Part shown: positions 8,254 to 15,035 of the stretch, one piece after another
Layout: every line of letters starts with the position of its first letter
Position numbering within the stretch: the first letter of the stretch is position 1
Assembly (NCBI GenBank): GCA_001303545.1
Contig: LJUA01000011.1
Span: 1 to 20,440 of the forward strand
DNA length: 20,440 bases
Origin: Dehalococcoidia bacterium SM23_28_2
Lineage (GTDB): Bacteria; Chloroflexota; Dehalococcoidia; SM23-28-2
Reading direction: 5' to 3'
Program-made: the position numbers and the translations under genes
Notes under the pieces: model-generated
Seen by the model: the letters and a program-made list of their open reading frames with translations, nothing else
Told to the model about the DNA's origin: nothing
Databases searched by the model: none

Positions 8254-9798
8254 ATGAACTTCCTGTTCATCTACATCGACCTCACAGCGCAGAAGAACCG
8301 CAAGGGCGAACTCGTCTGCACCCCCGGCGGCTGGTTCCAGGAAGGCATCGCCTCCATCGCCGCCTGCCTGCGCCAGGCGGGCCACAAGGTGGGCCTGTAC
8401 CACATGGTGAACCCGGTGGGGCACGACGCGTTTGTCAAAGCCGTCCGCCGTCACGCGCCGGACGTTGCTGGCTTCAGCGTGTATAGCGCTACCTTCCCGA
8501 TGAGTAGCCGCTATGCCCGCTGGGCCAAGGAGGCGGGCGTACCCCTGGTTGTGGCCGGCGGCGTGCACGCCATGATGATGCCCGAGCAAACACTCGCCGA
8601 CGGATTCGATATCGCCTGCATCGGCGAAGGCGAGCGCCCGATGGTCGAGCTATGCGATCGCTTGCAGCGCGGCGAGGACATCACCACCGTCCCCAGCCTG
8701 CACGTCAAGACCGGGAACGGCATCGCCGCCAATCCCACGGCACCCCTCCTTGAAGACCTCGATGAGCTGCCGCACCCCTACTTCGACCTGTTCGATTTCC
8801 GCCACCTAGTGTCGTCCCAGACGTACACCGGCCTGGCGCGGATCAGCCGCGGCTGTCCCTATAGCTGCACCTATTGCTGCAATCGCCAGATCCGGGCCCT
8901 CTATCCCAACCCGCGATCCTACATGAGGACGCACAGTCCGGCGGGGGCCATCGGCTATCTGAAAGCATTGCGTTCCGCCTATCCCCAGATGCGCTATGTC
9001 AACTTCATGGACGACATCCTCCACCCTGACGAGGCCTGGCTGGAGGAGTTCGTGCCGATGTACAAGCGGGAGATAGGCCTGCCCTTCCTCGCTCAACACC
9101 GGCCGGGGCTGCTGACCGAGCGCACCGCCTACCTCCTCCGCGATGCTGGCTGCTACGAACTCCACTTCGGGCTGGAGTCCGGCAACCAGGAGATGCGGCG
9201 CAATATCCTGAAGCGGGGCAACATCAGCGACGAGCAGATAATCGAGACATTCCGCCTGTGCAAGAAGTACGACATCACCACCGGCGCCTACAATATGATC
9301 GGCCTCCCCTTTGAGACGATGGCCATGACCCTGGAGACCATCAAGCTGAACGCCATCGTCGCTCCGAATAGGGTATTCAACCCGATCTTCACGCCCTACC
9401 CGGGGACCGAGTTGCATCGCGTGGCTGCCGAGGCCGGCCTTGTGCCCGAACAGCCCGACTACGAGACGGAAGTCATAGTCGACAACCCGGGCTTCCGTCC
9501 CAAGCAGGTGCTGTTCGTGCGGGCCTACTTCAAGCCTTTCGTGGACGCGTACAGGCTGGCGCGCCGCCTGCCCGGACTGACGAGACGGCCCGTGGAGGCG
9601 ATGCTGGACAGGGTTTTCCTGTTCCCGTTCCTGCCCTACGGTCTACTCACCCGCGCTGGCGAAGGCTGGATGGACTTCCAGGCCGGCATGAAGGCGTTCG
9701 TGCGGCAGCGCTTCCCCTGGCTCTACCTGCGCCTACGCGACTGGCTGACGGGCAAGAGGATAGCGAAGCCCACAGAGGAAGGCCAGCCGGAAAGATAG
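8254..9798 (+). CDS. Cobalamin-binding-type radical SAM protein, unknown substrate
   Basis: The 514-residue product belongs to the B12-binding-domain radical SAM class. The N-terminal part (about 1-140) is a Rossmann-like domain with the VAGGVHA and IGEGERP segments that mark this class, although no DxHxxG cobalamin-ligand motif is evident. The radical SAM core begins at ISRGCPYSCTYC, with the CxxxCxxC cluster ligands C201, C205 and C208 and an extra C209. A GLESGNQE segment follows, where family members contact SAM. A basic C-terminal region of about 110 residues contains aromatic patches. It starts one base after the rodA stop and so appears to be the last gene of the elongasome operon. Family members methylate or rearrange unreactive carbons in lipids, cofactors and peptides; the substrate here cannot be read from sequence. 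Confidence 0.85.
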   Translation: MNFLFIYIDLTAQKNRKGELVCTPGGWFQEGIASIAACLRQAGHKVGLYHMVNPVGHDAFVKAVRRHAPDVAGFSVYSATFPMSSRYARWAKEAGVPLVVAGGVHAMMMPEQTLADGFDIACIGEGERPMVELCDRLQRGEDITTVPSLHVKTGNGIAANPTAPLLEDLDELPHPYFDLFDFRHLVSSQTYTGLARISRGCPYSCTYCCNRQIRALYPNPRSYMRTHSPAGAIGYLKALRSAYPQMRYVNFMDDILHPDEAWLEEFVPMYKREIGLPFLAQHRPGLLTERTAYLLRDAGCYELHFGLESGNQEMRRNILKRGNISDEQIIETFRLCKKYDITTGAYNMIGLPFETMAMTLETIKLNAIVAPNRVFNPIFTPYPGTELHRVAAEAGLVPEQPDYETEVIVDNPGFRPKQVLFVRAYFKPFVDAYRLARRLPGLTRRPVEAMLDRVFLFPFLPYGLLTRAGEGWMDFQAGMKAFVRQRFPWLYLRLRDWLTGKRIAKPTEEGQPER

Positions 9799-9812
9799 GC
9801 CGGAGTGTAGGC

Positions 9813-9829
9813 GAGGAGGCGGCCTCCTC
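9813..9829. terminator. Hairpin between convergent genes, possible weak terminator
   Basis: A perfect 7-base stem (GAGGAGG / CCTCCTC, 3-base loop) lies between the convergent radical SAM and stalked-lipoprotein genes and overlaps the latter's stop codon. No T-run follows on either strand, so it is not a standard intrinsic terminator. Confidence 0.3.
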
Positions 9830-11762
9830 AGCTCTCTTGTATCGTCAGCTCGAACTGGTAGCTAGTCGGTCCGTGCGAACCCTCAATAGCCCCGTCTTCC
9901 CAGGTCGCTTCCCACTCGATCGAACCAGTAACGGGACCGTGGCTCACCGACTCGCATTCCCAGTGCCCGCCCCCGTTGTCATCGACATACTCGGCGGAAT
10001 AGCGTTGATGTCCTGCCTGACTGCTACACGTACCGCTCAGTTCCTTGGACTCGGGATCGTACGTACCACCGTCGTACTTGCAGCTGAAGTAGCGCGTGCC
10101 CCCCGGGCAGTGCTCGTCTCCGGGAGTCGTCCAATCCAGCCGCCCTTCGCCGGTCACGGTGCCGCCGCCGGTGTTAAACCTCAGGGTGATCGTGTTCCCC
10201 ACTACCGCCTCTCCCGGTGCAAGGAATGCATCCACGTTAACGTAGAACCCCATCGCGGTGACATCGCGCTCCTCCGGCTCGGCTGGCGCAGGCTCCTCCG
10301 GCTCGGCCGGCGCAGGTTCCTCCGCCTCGGGCTCGGCGGCCTCTTCTGGCTCAGGTTCCTCCGGCTCGGGCTCGGCGGCCTCTTCTGGCTCAGGCTCCTC
10401 CGGCTCGGGCTCGGCAACCTCTTCTGGCTCAGGCTCCGCAGGCTCCTCCGGCTCGGCCGGCGCAGGTTCCTCCGGCTCGGGCTCCCCAGGCTCTTCTGGC
10501 TCAGGCTCCGCAAGCTCCTCCGACGTGAGATCGAGCCTTTGGACGATGATGCCCTCGACGAGCCAGACACACACTGCGGCAGCATCTTCCTGGCTCAGCC
10601 CCTGCTCGACATACTGAGTGAGACAGTGGCGTAGGTCGTCGGCCCACGCCGCCACGTCGAGGCCGCTATGGCCTTCCTCTAGCAGCTTGTCGGCCACCTT
10701 CTGTACGAAGCCCTCGATCCAGGACGTGTCGGCTTTGGCCTGGCTGGGGCCGGCCGCGGGGGCGCTGGCCAACTCGGGAACCGCCTTGGCCACTTCATTG
10801 ACGAAGAAGTCCACGACTTCATCGATGAGCTCGGGGGGGACGGCGGGCGCCCACTTCTGGAAGTCGCTCCGGACCTTCTCCGCGAGCTCCTTCCGGGCCT
10901 GGCCAGCGGAGGTCTTCTCTGGAGTGAGGCTACGATCCTGCACGAGCTTCCCGGCGTATTCTTGCCATTTGTTGAACATGGCAAGCGTTTCCGGGGTTTT
11001 CCTTATCCACGTTTGTCCGTTCACGTACCCCTCGAAGCGGTCTGCCTCCAAGGGTATCACCCAGCAGGCCCCTTCCTCGCAGGCTTCTGCAGGCGAGTCC
11101 GCGGCTTCCCCCATTTGCTGTGCCTTGAACAGTAGAGCCACAAGGAAGGCCACCTGGATCTCCGTCCGATCGAGATCGTCTGGGGCGAAGGCCCAGGGGG
11201 AGCAGACGTACGGGACGCCCGCGGAGACCCCTACCCGGCTTTCGATCTGAGAAAGGGCCGCCAGGACGGCGTCCTCCTGAGCAGCGATGTCCCCGTACAT
11301 CTCGAACAACTGCTGGACAGAAGCATCATCCGGCTCGACGGCGGAACCGAACGGGGACTCGGTGAAACCACTGGTGACGATCTCCAGGAACTCGTACTTC
11401 GTCAGCTGGACGTCCACCAGGAAGCTGGCAATCGTGATCAGCGGCTCGGCCCGCTGCGGATCTGCCACCCCACCGGCCGCCTCAAAGGACGGAGGGAAGT
11501 CCACAGCCTCGCCGTCCTCGACATCCACCGCCCCCAGGGAGAGAAGCACATCATCCTGATCGAGCGCCTCGATGTAGTATCGACCGGCCGGTAGCTCGAA
11601 CAGGTCTTCGACGGGATCGCCTATGTAGGCCACCATCACGGGAGAGCCCTCGTCCAGGCGGAAGGCCACGGCCAAGACGGCGGTCTCCTCCTCGCCGCCG
11701 CAGCCGCCGAGCAGAGCGCTCAGCCCTGCTATCGCCAACAGAAGGATGCCTAGCCGCTTCAT
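9828..11762 (-). CDS. Lipoprotein with Pro/Glu-rich stalk and Cys-containing C-terminal domain
   Basis: I do not recognise the family. The 644-residue protein begins with a lipoprotein signal peptide (MKRLG, hydrophobic run, LLGGC lipobox with Cys21). Residues about 22-410 form a mostly acidic region. Its N-terminal third looks like a beta domain (AGRYYIEALD), and the rest looks helical. Residues about 415-499 contain almost only Glu, Pro and Ala in EPEPEEP/APAEPEE units, with no Lys or Arg, and are likely an extended stalk. The last about 140 residues are a beta-rich, Gly- and Trp-containing domain with four Cys that could form two disulfides. AAGGAGGGTG (11767-11776), a near-ideal ribosome site, supports ATG 11762. 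The neighbouring upstream gene also encodes an exported protein. Probably surface-exposed; the binding target is unknown. Confidence 0.8.
   Translation of the reverse strand: MKRLGILLLAIAGLSALLGGCGGEEETAVLAVAFRLDEGSPVMVAYIGDPVEDLFELPAGRYYIEALDQDDVLLSLGAVDVEDGEAVDFPPSFEAAGGVADPQRAEPLITIASFLVDVQLTKYEFLEIVTSGFTESPFGSAVEPDDASVQQLFEMYGDIAAQEDAVLAALSQIESRVGVSAGVPYVCSPWAFAPDDLDRTEIQVAFLVALLFKAQQMGEAADSPAEACEEGACWVIPLEADRFEGYVNGQTWIRKTPETLAMFNKWQEYAGKLVQDRSLTPEKTSAGQARKELAEKVRSDFQKWAPAVPPELIDEVVDFFVNEVAKAVPELASAPAAGPSQAKADTSWIEGFVQKVADKLLEEGHSGLDVAAWADDLRHCLTQYVEQGLSQEDAAAVCVWLVEGIIVQRLDLTSEELAEPEPEEPGEPEPEEPAPAEPEEPAEPEPEEVAEPEPEEPEPEEAAEPEPEEPEPEEAAEPEAEEPAPAEPEEPAPAEPEERDVTAMGFYVNVDAFLAPGEAVVGNTITLRFNTGGGTVTGEGRLDWTTPGDEHCPGGTRYFSCKYDGGTYDPESKELSGTCSSQAGHQRYSAEYVDDNGGGHWECESVSHGPVTGSIEWEATWEDGAIEGSHGPTSYQFELTIQES
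10262..10520 (-). repeat. Imperfect tandem repeats encoding the Glu/Pro/Ala stalk
   Basis: Variants of GGCTCCTCCGGCTCGG and CCTCTTCTGGCTCAGG, read on the plus strand, repeat through the stretch in multiples of three bases. They code for EPEPEEP, EPEEAA and PAPAEPEE units. The array keeps the lipoprotein frame throughout. Such arrays can change length by slippage in steps that preserve the frame, so stalk length may vary between strains (inference). Confidence 0.75.
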
Positions 11763-11825
11763 CGCTCACCCTCCTTAAGCCACACTGTCCCCGCTTGTGG
11801 GCACCAAGACCAGCACGGCACGCTC

Positions 11826-11854
11826 ATGCTACTCTGAGGCACGCGGATGGGCAA
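11826..11854 (-). promoter_or_regulatory. Possible promoter for the stalked lipoprotein
   Basis: TTGCCC (11854-11849) and TAGCAT (11831-11826) are separated by 17 bases on the minus strand in the 104-base gap after the propeller gene. Each box matches consensus at 4 of 6 positions. It would allow transcription independent of the upstream gene. A chance match is quite possible. Confidence 0.35.
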
Positions 11855-11866
11855 CGTAAGAGACAG

Positions 11867-13429
11867 CTAGCCGAGCCGCCGCCTCCCGACGTACCAGGCA
11901 CCAGCGGTCAGGGCGACCAAGGCCACGGCCGCCAGGCCAGCAGGGACGACGTAGTTGGGAGCCGACGATCCGGAGACGTCAGGGAGGTCCGCCATGCCGC
12001 CGACGGGTGGTGCGGGCGTAGGCGTAAGCGCCTCGTTAGCATGCTCGGTGGTATAGAAGATGTCATCGTCCGCCCCGATGGTGCCGCCCAGGGTCTCCTC
12101 GGACCACCAGACCACCAGCCAGTTGCCCCCGCCGTCGGTCGTCACTTGAGGGCGCAGGTCATGCCCCGAGTCCGTGGCGGCGTTGGTGTTGAGCGCTGCC
12201 GGAGTGGTCCAACTGGCCGCGCCGTCCGTCGAGCGGGCGAATAGGATGTCGTCGTCCGTGCCGATCGTGCCGCCCAGGGTATCCCAGGAATCCCAGGCCG
12301 CCAGCCAGTTGCCTGCGCCGTCGGTCGTCACTTGCAGGTAATGATCACCCCCCGAGTCGCTGTCGGCGTTGGTGTTGAGAGGAGCGGGAGGCGTCCAAGT
12401 GGATCCGTTGTCCGTTGAGCGGGACATCAGGATGTCATAGTCTGTCCCGATGGTGCCACCAAGGGGCTCATTCGACCACCAGGCTGCCACCCAGATGCCC
12501 CCACGGTCGGTCGTCACCTGAGGCTGGTAGTCGCTCCCCGAGTCGGTGGCAGCGTTGGTGTTGAGGGCGACGGGAGGAGACCAGGTGACGCCATCGTCCG
12601 TCGAGCGGGACACCAGGACATCGTAGTCCGGCCCGATGGTGCCGCTCAGGTCATCGTCGGAGCGCCAGACCGCCACCCAGTTGCCCTCGCCGTCTGTCGT
12701 CAACTGGACACGCACGTCATCGCCCGAGTCTGTGGGGGCGTTGGTGTTAAGGGCAGCGGCAGGCGTCCAGGTGACGCCATTGTCGGCCGACTGGGAGACT
12801 AGGATATCGTGATCGCCGCCGATGGTGCCTCCAAGGTCATCGTCAGAGTTCCAGACCGCCACCCAGATGCCATTACCGTCGGTCGTCAGTTGAGGGTGCC
12901 AGTCATCGCCCGAGTCGGTGGAGGCGTTGGTGTTGAGAGCAGCGGGAGCTGTCCAGGTGACGCCGTTGTCCGTGGAGCGCGACACCAGGATGTCGTCGTC
13001 CGGCCCGATGGTGTCGCCCAAGTCGTCGTGGGACCACCAGACCACCACCCAATTGCCCTCGCCGTCGGTCGTCACTCGCGGGTCCCAGTCGTAGCCTGAG
13101 TCAGTGGCGGCGTTGGTGTTGAGAGCGACGGGAGCCGTCCACGTGGTGCCGTTGTCCGTGGAGCGGGCTACCAGGATATCGCCATCCGTCCCGATCGTCT
13201 CATCCAGGCTATCCCTGGAATCCCAGACCGCTACCCAGTGGCCCTCGCTGTCGGTCGCCACTTGAGGGTCCCAGTCATCCCTCACGTCAGTGTCAGCGTT
13301 GGTGTTGAGGGGAGCAGGCGCAGTCCAGGTGGCAGCGGGGCCGGCCTCAACGTGCGGCCAGTCAAGCGCCGACCACGCCAGCGGGACGACGGCGATAACC
13401 AGAACGACGGCCAGGACGAATCGCTTGAT
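11867..13429 (-). CDS. Secreted seven-repeat Asp-box beta-propeller with C-terminal membrane anchor; ATC start
   Basis: A 520-residue exported protein if read from ATC 13429. Residues 1-21 are a clear signal peptide (I/M-KRFVLAVVLVIAVV). Seven 62-residue units follow (about 51-468), each with a central GxxxVAVW strand, a (D)DDILVSRS strand, an Asp-box-like S-T-D-N-G-x-T-W and the closing segment ALNTNAxTDSG. The seventh unit lacks its last part, and the matching segment (TWTAPAPLNTNADTD, 34-48) stands before unit one, as in a propeller closed by its N-terminal strand. The C-terminus has TPTPAPP, LPDVSG, a hydrophobic helix (about 493-515) and RRRLG, suiting a membrane or sortase-like anchor. 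Asp boxes occur in sialidases and other propellers; no sialidase catalytic residues are recognised, so no enzyme activity is claimed. Starting at GTG 13285 would remove the signal peptide and the closing strand. Confidence 0.8.
   Translation of the reverse strand: MKRFVLAVVLVIAVVPLAWSALDWPHVEAGPAATWTAPAPLNTNADTDVRDDWDPQVATDSEGHWVAVWDSRDSLDETIGTDGDILVARSTDNGTTWTAPVALNTNAATDSGYDWDPRVTTDGEGNWVVVWWSHDDLGDTIGPDDDILVSRSTDNGVTWTAPAALNTNASTDSGDDWHPQLTTDGNGIWVAVWNSDDDLGGTIGGDHDILVSQSADNGVTWTPAAALNTNAPTDSGDDVRVQLTTDGEGNWVAVWRSDDDLSGTIGPDYDVLVSRSTDDGVTWSPPVALNTNAATDSGSDYQPQVTTDRGGIWVAAWWSNEPLGGTIGTDYDILMSRSTDNGSTWTPPAPLNTNADSDSGGDHYLQVTTDGAGNWLAAWDSWDTLGGTIGTDDDILFARSTDGAASWTTPAALNTNAATDSGHDLRPQVTTDGGGNWLVVWWSEETLGGTIGADDDIFYTTEHANEALTPTPAPPVGGMADLPDVSGSSAPNYVVPAGLAAVALVALTAGAWYVGRRRLG
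12182..13309 (-). repeat. Exact 186-bp periodic coding repeat, seven copies
   Basis: The marker GTTGGTGTT (plus strand) begins at 12182, 12368, 12554, 12740, 12926, 13112 and 13298, exactly 186 bases apart each time. Each period encodes one 62-residue propeller unit. The lack of any length change, with many synonymous and conservative differences between copies, suggests old duplications kept by selection or gene conversion. Confidence 0.9.
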
Positions 13430-13438
13430 GGCTTGCTA

Positions 13439-13447
13439 CCTTTCCCC
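13439..13447 (-). promoter_or_regulatory. Ribosome-binding site that fixes the propeller start
   Basis: GGGGAAAGG on the minus strand ends 9 bases before the ATC codon at 13429-13427. No ATG, GTG or TTG in frame lies between the upstream in-frame stop (TAG 13438-13436) and the mature protein. This site points to the ATC as the initiation codon. Confidence 0.5.
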
Positions 13448-13495
13448 AGGCCGGCGCTGGCGTATTGAGGCTACGAACGCCTGTGCGACCCCGCA

Positions 13496-13524
13496 ATCAT
13501 ATCTGAGAGCGGGGGTTATGTCAA
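13496..13524 (-). promoter_or_regulatory. Strong sigma70-type promoter of the propeller gene
   Basis: On the minus strand a perfect TTGACA (13524-13519), a 17-base spacer and TATGAT (13501-13496, 5 of 6) form the best promoter match in the window. Transcription would start near 13489, about 60 bases before the ATC start. It begins only a few bases beyond the stop of the CoA-transferase gene, so the propeller gene has its own transcription start. Confidence 0.75.
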
Positions 13525-13529
13525 TGTCA

Positions 13530-14732
13530 TCAGGGGATGACGCCACCATCCTTGAGAGCCACTATCCTGTCCCAATCGTAGCCCAGCTCCAGTAGGATCT
13601 CCTCCGTGTGCTGCCCCAGCTCCGGTGCGTATCCCTGCGGCTGCCAGGGAGTGCCGTAGAAGTCCGCCGGCGTGGCCACCCCCTCGATCGGTCCCTCCAT
13701 TCCGGGCACTTCAACGAAGGCGCCGGCTTCCTTCGCCACCGGGTCGTCCACCACCTCGGTCACAGAGTTTACGGGCGCCCACCACACGTTCTCCCTGTCG
13801 AAGGCTTGACCCCACTCGTCGAGACTCTTGGTGGCAAACACCTTGTCCAGTTCCTCTACCAGCGCCGAAGCGTTGATGCTGCGAAGGCCAATTTCGGCGA
13901 AACGGGGCTCTTCCAGCAGGTCCTCGCGGCCGATGGCCCGGCAAAGGTTCGGCCAGTGGCGATCGGCCTGGAGTAGGAGAAGCCAGAACCAACGACCGTC
14001 GCCCGCCTGGTAGCAGTCCACGAGGGGGTTGAGAGCGTGATACCGATCATAGGGTTGAACCGCGAACTTGAAACGCAGCGCCATGCTGACATCCGATCCG
14101 ACGGTGTAGACGCCGGCTCGGATGAGGGAGACCGCTACCCGCTGACCTTCGCCGGTACGAGAGCGAGCCAAAAGGGCGGCGCAAACTGCCCCTGCCGCGC
14201 TGCAGCCGGCCACGTGGTCGCCCATGCCGACGCGCTGGTGAGGCAGCTGGGCCCCCTCCGGCGTTAGCAAGGAGGCGACGCTGGCCTGTGCCCAGAATGC
14301 GCCAATGTCATAGGCCGCTCGATCTCGATCGGACCCATCAGGGTTGTAACCGGTCACCTGGCAGTAAACCAGCCCTCGATTCGTTTCGCGCAGTTCCTCG
14401 TAGGTCAGGCCGGCCGCCTCAAGGACCCTGGGCCGCACGTTGGTCACCAAGACATCAGCCCGATCGATGAGAGCCCGCGCAATTGCCCGCCCCTCCTCGG
14501 TCTCCAGATCCAAGGCGATACTCCGCTTGCCCCGGTTGTCCAGCTCGAACGGAGGATTGGCGGGAAGGGACCAGCCGACTGCTGACGTAGCCAGGCCTCG
14601 AAGCGGGTCACCGTTCGGCGGCTCGATCTTGATTACCTCTGCGCCCCAGTCGCAAAGGATGCAGGCGGTGGAAGGGCCGGCGATCCAGAGCCCGATCTCA
14701 ACAACGCGTATTCCTTCGAGTGGACCAGGCAT
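13530..14732 (-). CDS. Family III (CaiB/BaiF) CoA-transferase
   Basis: Moves CoA between an acyl-CoA donor and a carboxylic acid, activating or recycling an organic acid. The 400-residue length and motifs fit the family: N-terminal LEGIRVVEIG, the CoA-domain WGAEVIKIEPPNGDPLRG, and the Asp in GMGDHVAG (D172), which matches the position of catalytic Asp169 in formyl-CoA transferase by eye. ATG 14732 is preceded by AGAGGAGGGA at about 8 bases. The gene is divergent from the alcohol dehydrogenase and HpaB-like genes, so it may feed CoA esters into the same pathway (inference). Family members include carnitine, formyl, bile-acid and succinyl-dependent transferases and alpha-methylacyl-CoA racemase; the substrate cannot be chosen here. 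Confidence 0.9.
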   Translation of the reverse strand: MPGPLEGIRVVEIGLWIAGPSTACILCDWGAEVIKIEPPNGDPLRGLATSAVGWSLPANPPFELDNRGKRSIALDLETEEGRAIARALIDRADVLVTNVRPRVLEAAGLTYEELRETNRGLVYCQVTGYNPDGSDRDRAAYDIGAFWAQASVASLLTPEGAQLPHQRVGMGDHVAGCSAAGAVCAALLARSRTGEGQRVAVSLIRAGVYTVGSDVSMALRFKFAVQPYDRYHALNPLVDCYQAGDGRWFWLLLLQADRHWPNLCRAIGREDLLEEPRFAEIGLRSINASALVEELDKVFATKSLDEWGQAFDRENVWWAPVNSVTEVVDDPVAKEAGAFVEVPGMEGPIEGVATPADFYGTPWQPQGYAPELGQHTEEILLELGYDWDRIVALKDGGVIP

Positions 14733-14899
14733 GAGTGCATCCCTCCTCTAGTGACTGTTCTGGTTCGGTTGCCCGTCTGGGCCTCTCTTCCACCTGACGG
14801 CGCTCCTCACGGAGGGCAAGCTTCCTCTCCAGAGTCAGCCAGCAATGTTCCCCCGCCAGCCGTGAGCGCACGCCGGATATGTGGCGCCACGGCCACAGT

Positions 14900-14928
14900 A
14901 TTCTACAGGATCGGGCTCTGTTCGCCAA
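14900..14928 (-). promoter_or_regulatory. Possible promoter of the CoA-transferase gene
   Basis: TTGGCG (14928-14923), 17 bases, TAGAAT (14905-14900, 5 of 6) on the minus strand. A transcript would start near 14893 and carry a leader of about 160 bases. The -35 match is weak. Confidence 0.4.
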
Positions 14929-14967
14929 CGTGCCCTATCCTATACCGCCGGAACCGTTGGATGAGCA

Positions 14968-14996
14968 TTGAATAGGGCAGTGGTGAACCGTATACT
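14968..14996 (+). promoter_or_regulatory. Promoter of the dehydrogenase / HpaB-like pair
   Basis: TTGAAT (14968-14973), 17 bases, TATACT (14991-14996, 5 of 6). Transcription would start near 15003, giving a leader of about 33 bases that contains GAGGAGG. This supports ATG 15036 over GTG 14997 as the start of the next gene. It lies about 40 bases from the minus-strand -35, so a shared regulator could control both directions. Confidence 0.6.
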
Positions 14997-15035
14997 GTGG
15001 GCAACCGACGGCGTCATATCGAGGAGGCGAGCACC

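Larger units (their letters stand above)
14733..15035. other. Divergent intergenic region between CoA-transferase and dehydrogenase genes
   Basis: About 300 bases with no convincing gene. It carries the ribosome sites of both flanking genes and one candidate promoter in each direction (14900-14928 minus, 14968-14996 plus). The frame of the dehydrogenase is open back to GTG 14997, but that stretch contains the predicted -10 box and start site, so it is read as non-coding. Confidence 0.6.

Noticed and set aside
10258..10617. Gly/Ser-repeat frame on the plus strand that looks like a linker or silk-like protein
   Set aside because: It is the complement of the Glu/Pro stalk repeat in the lipoprotein and has no ribosome site or domain.
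13283..13285. GTG 13285 as the propeller start
   Set aside because: It would drop a clear signal peptide and the segment that completes the seventh blade, and it lies inside a conserved repeat.
12182..13309. Regularly spaced repeats as a CRISPR array
   Set aside because: The period is 186 bases, the spacers are not unique, and the whole array is one coding frame for a repeat protein.
11867..13429. Calling the propeller a sialidase
   Set aside because: Only Asp-box-like turns are seen; the Arg triad, Tyr/Glu pair and FRIP-type motif of sialidases are not recognised.
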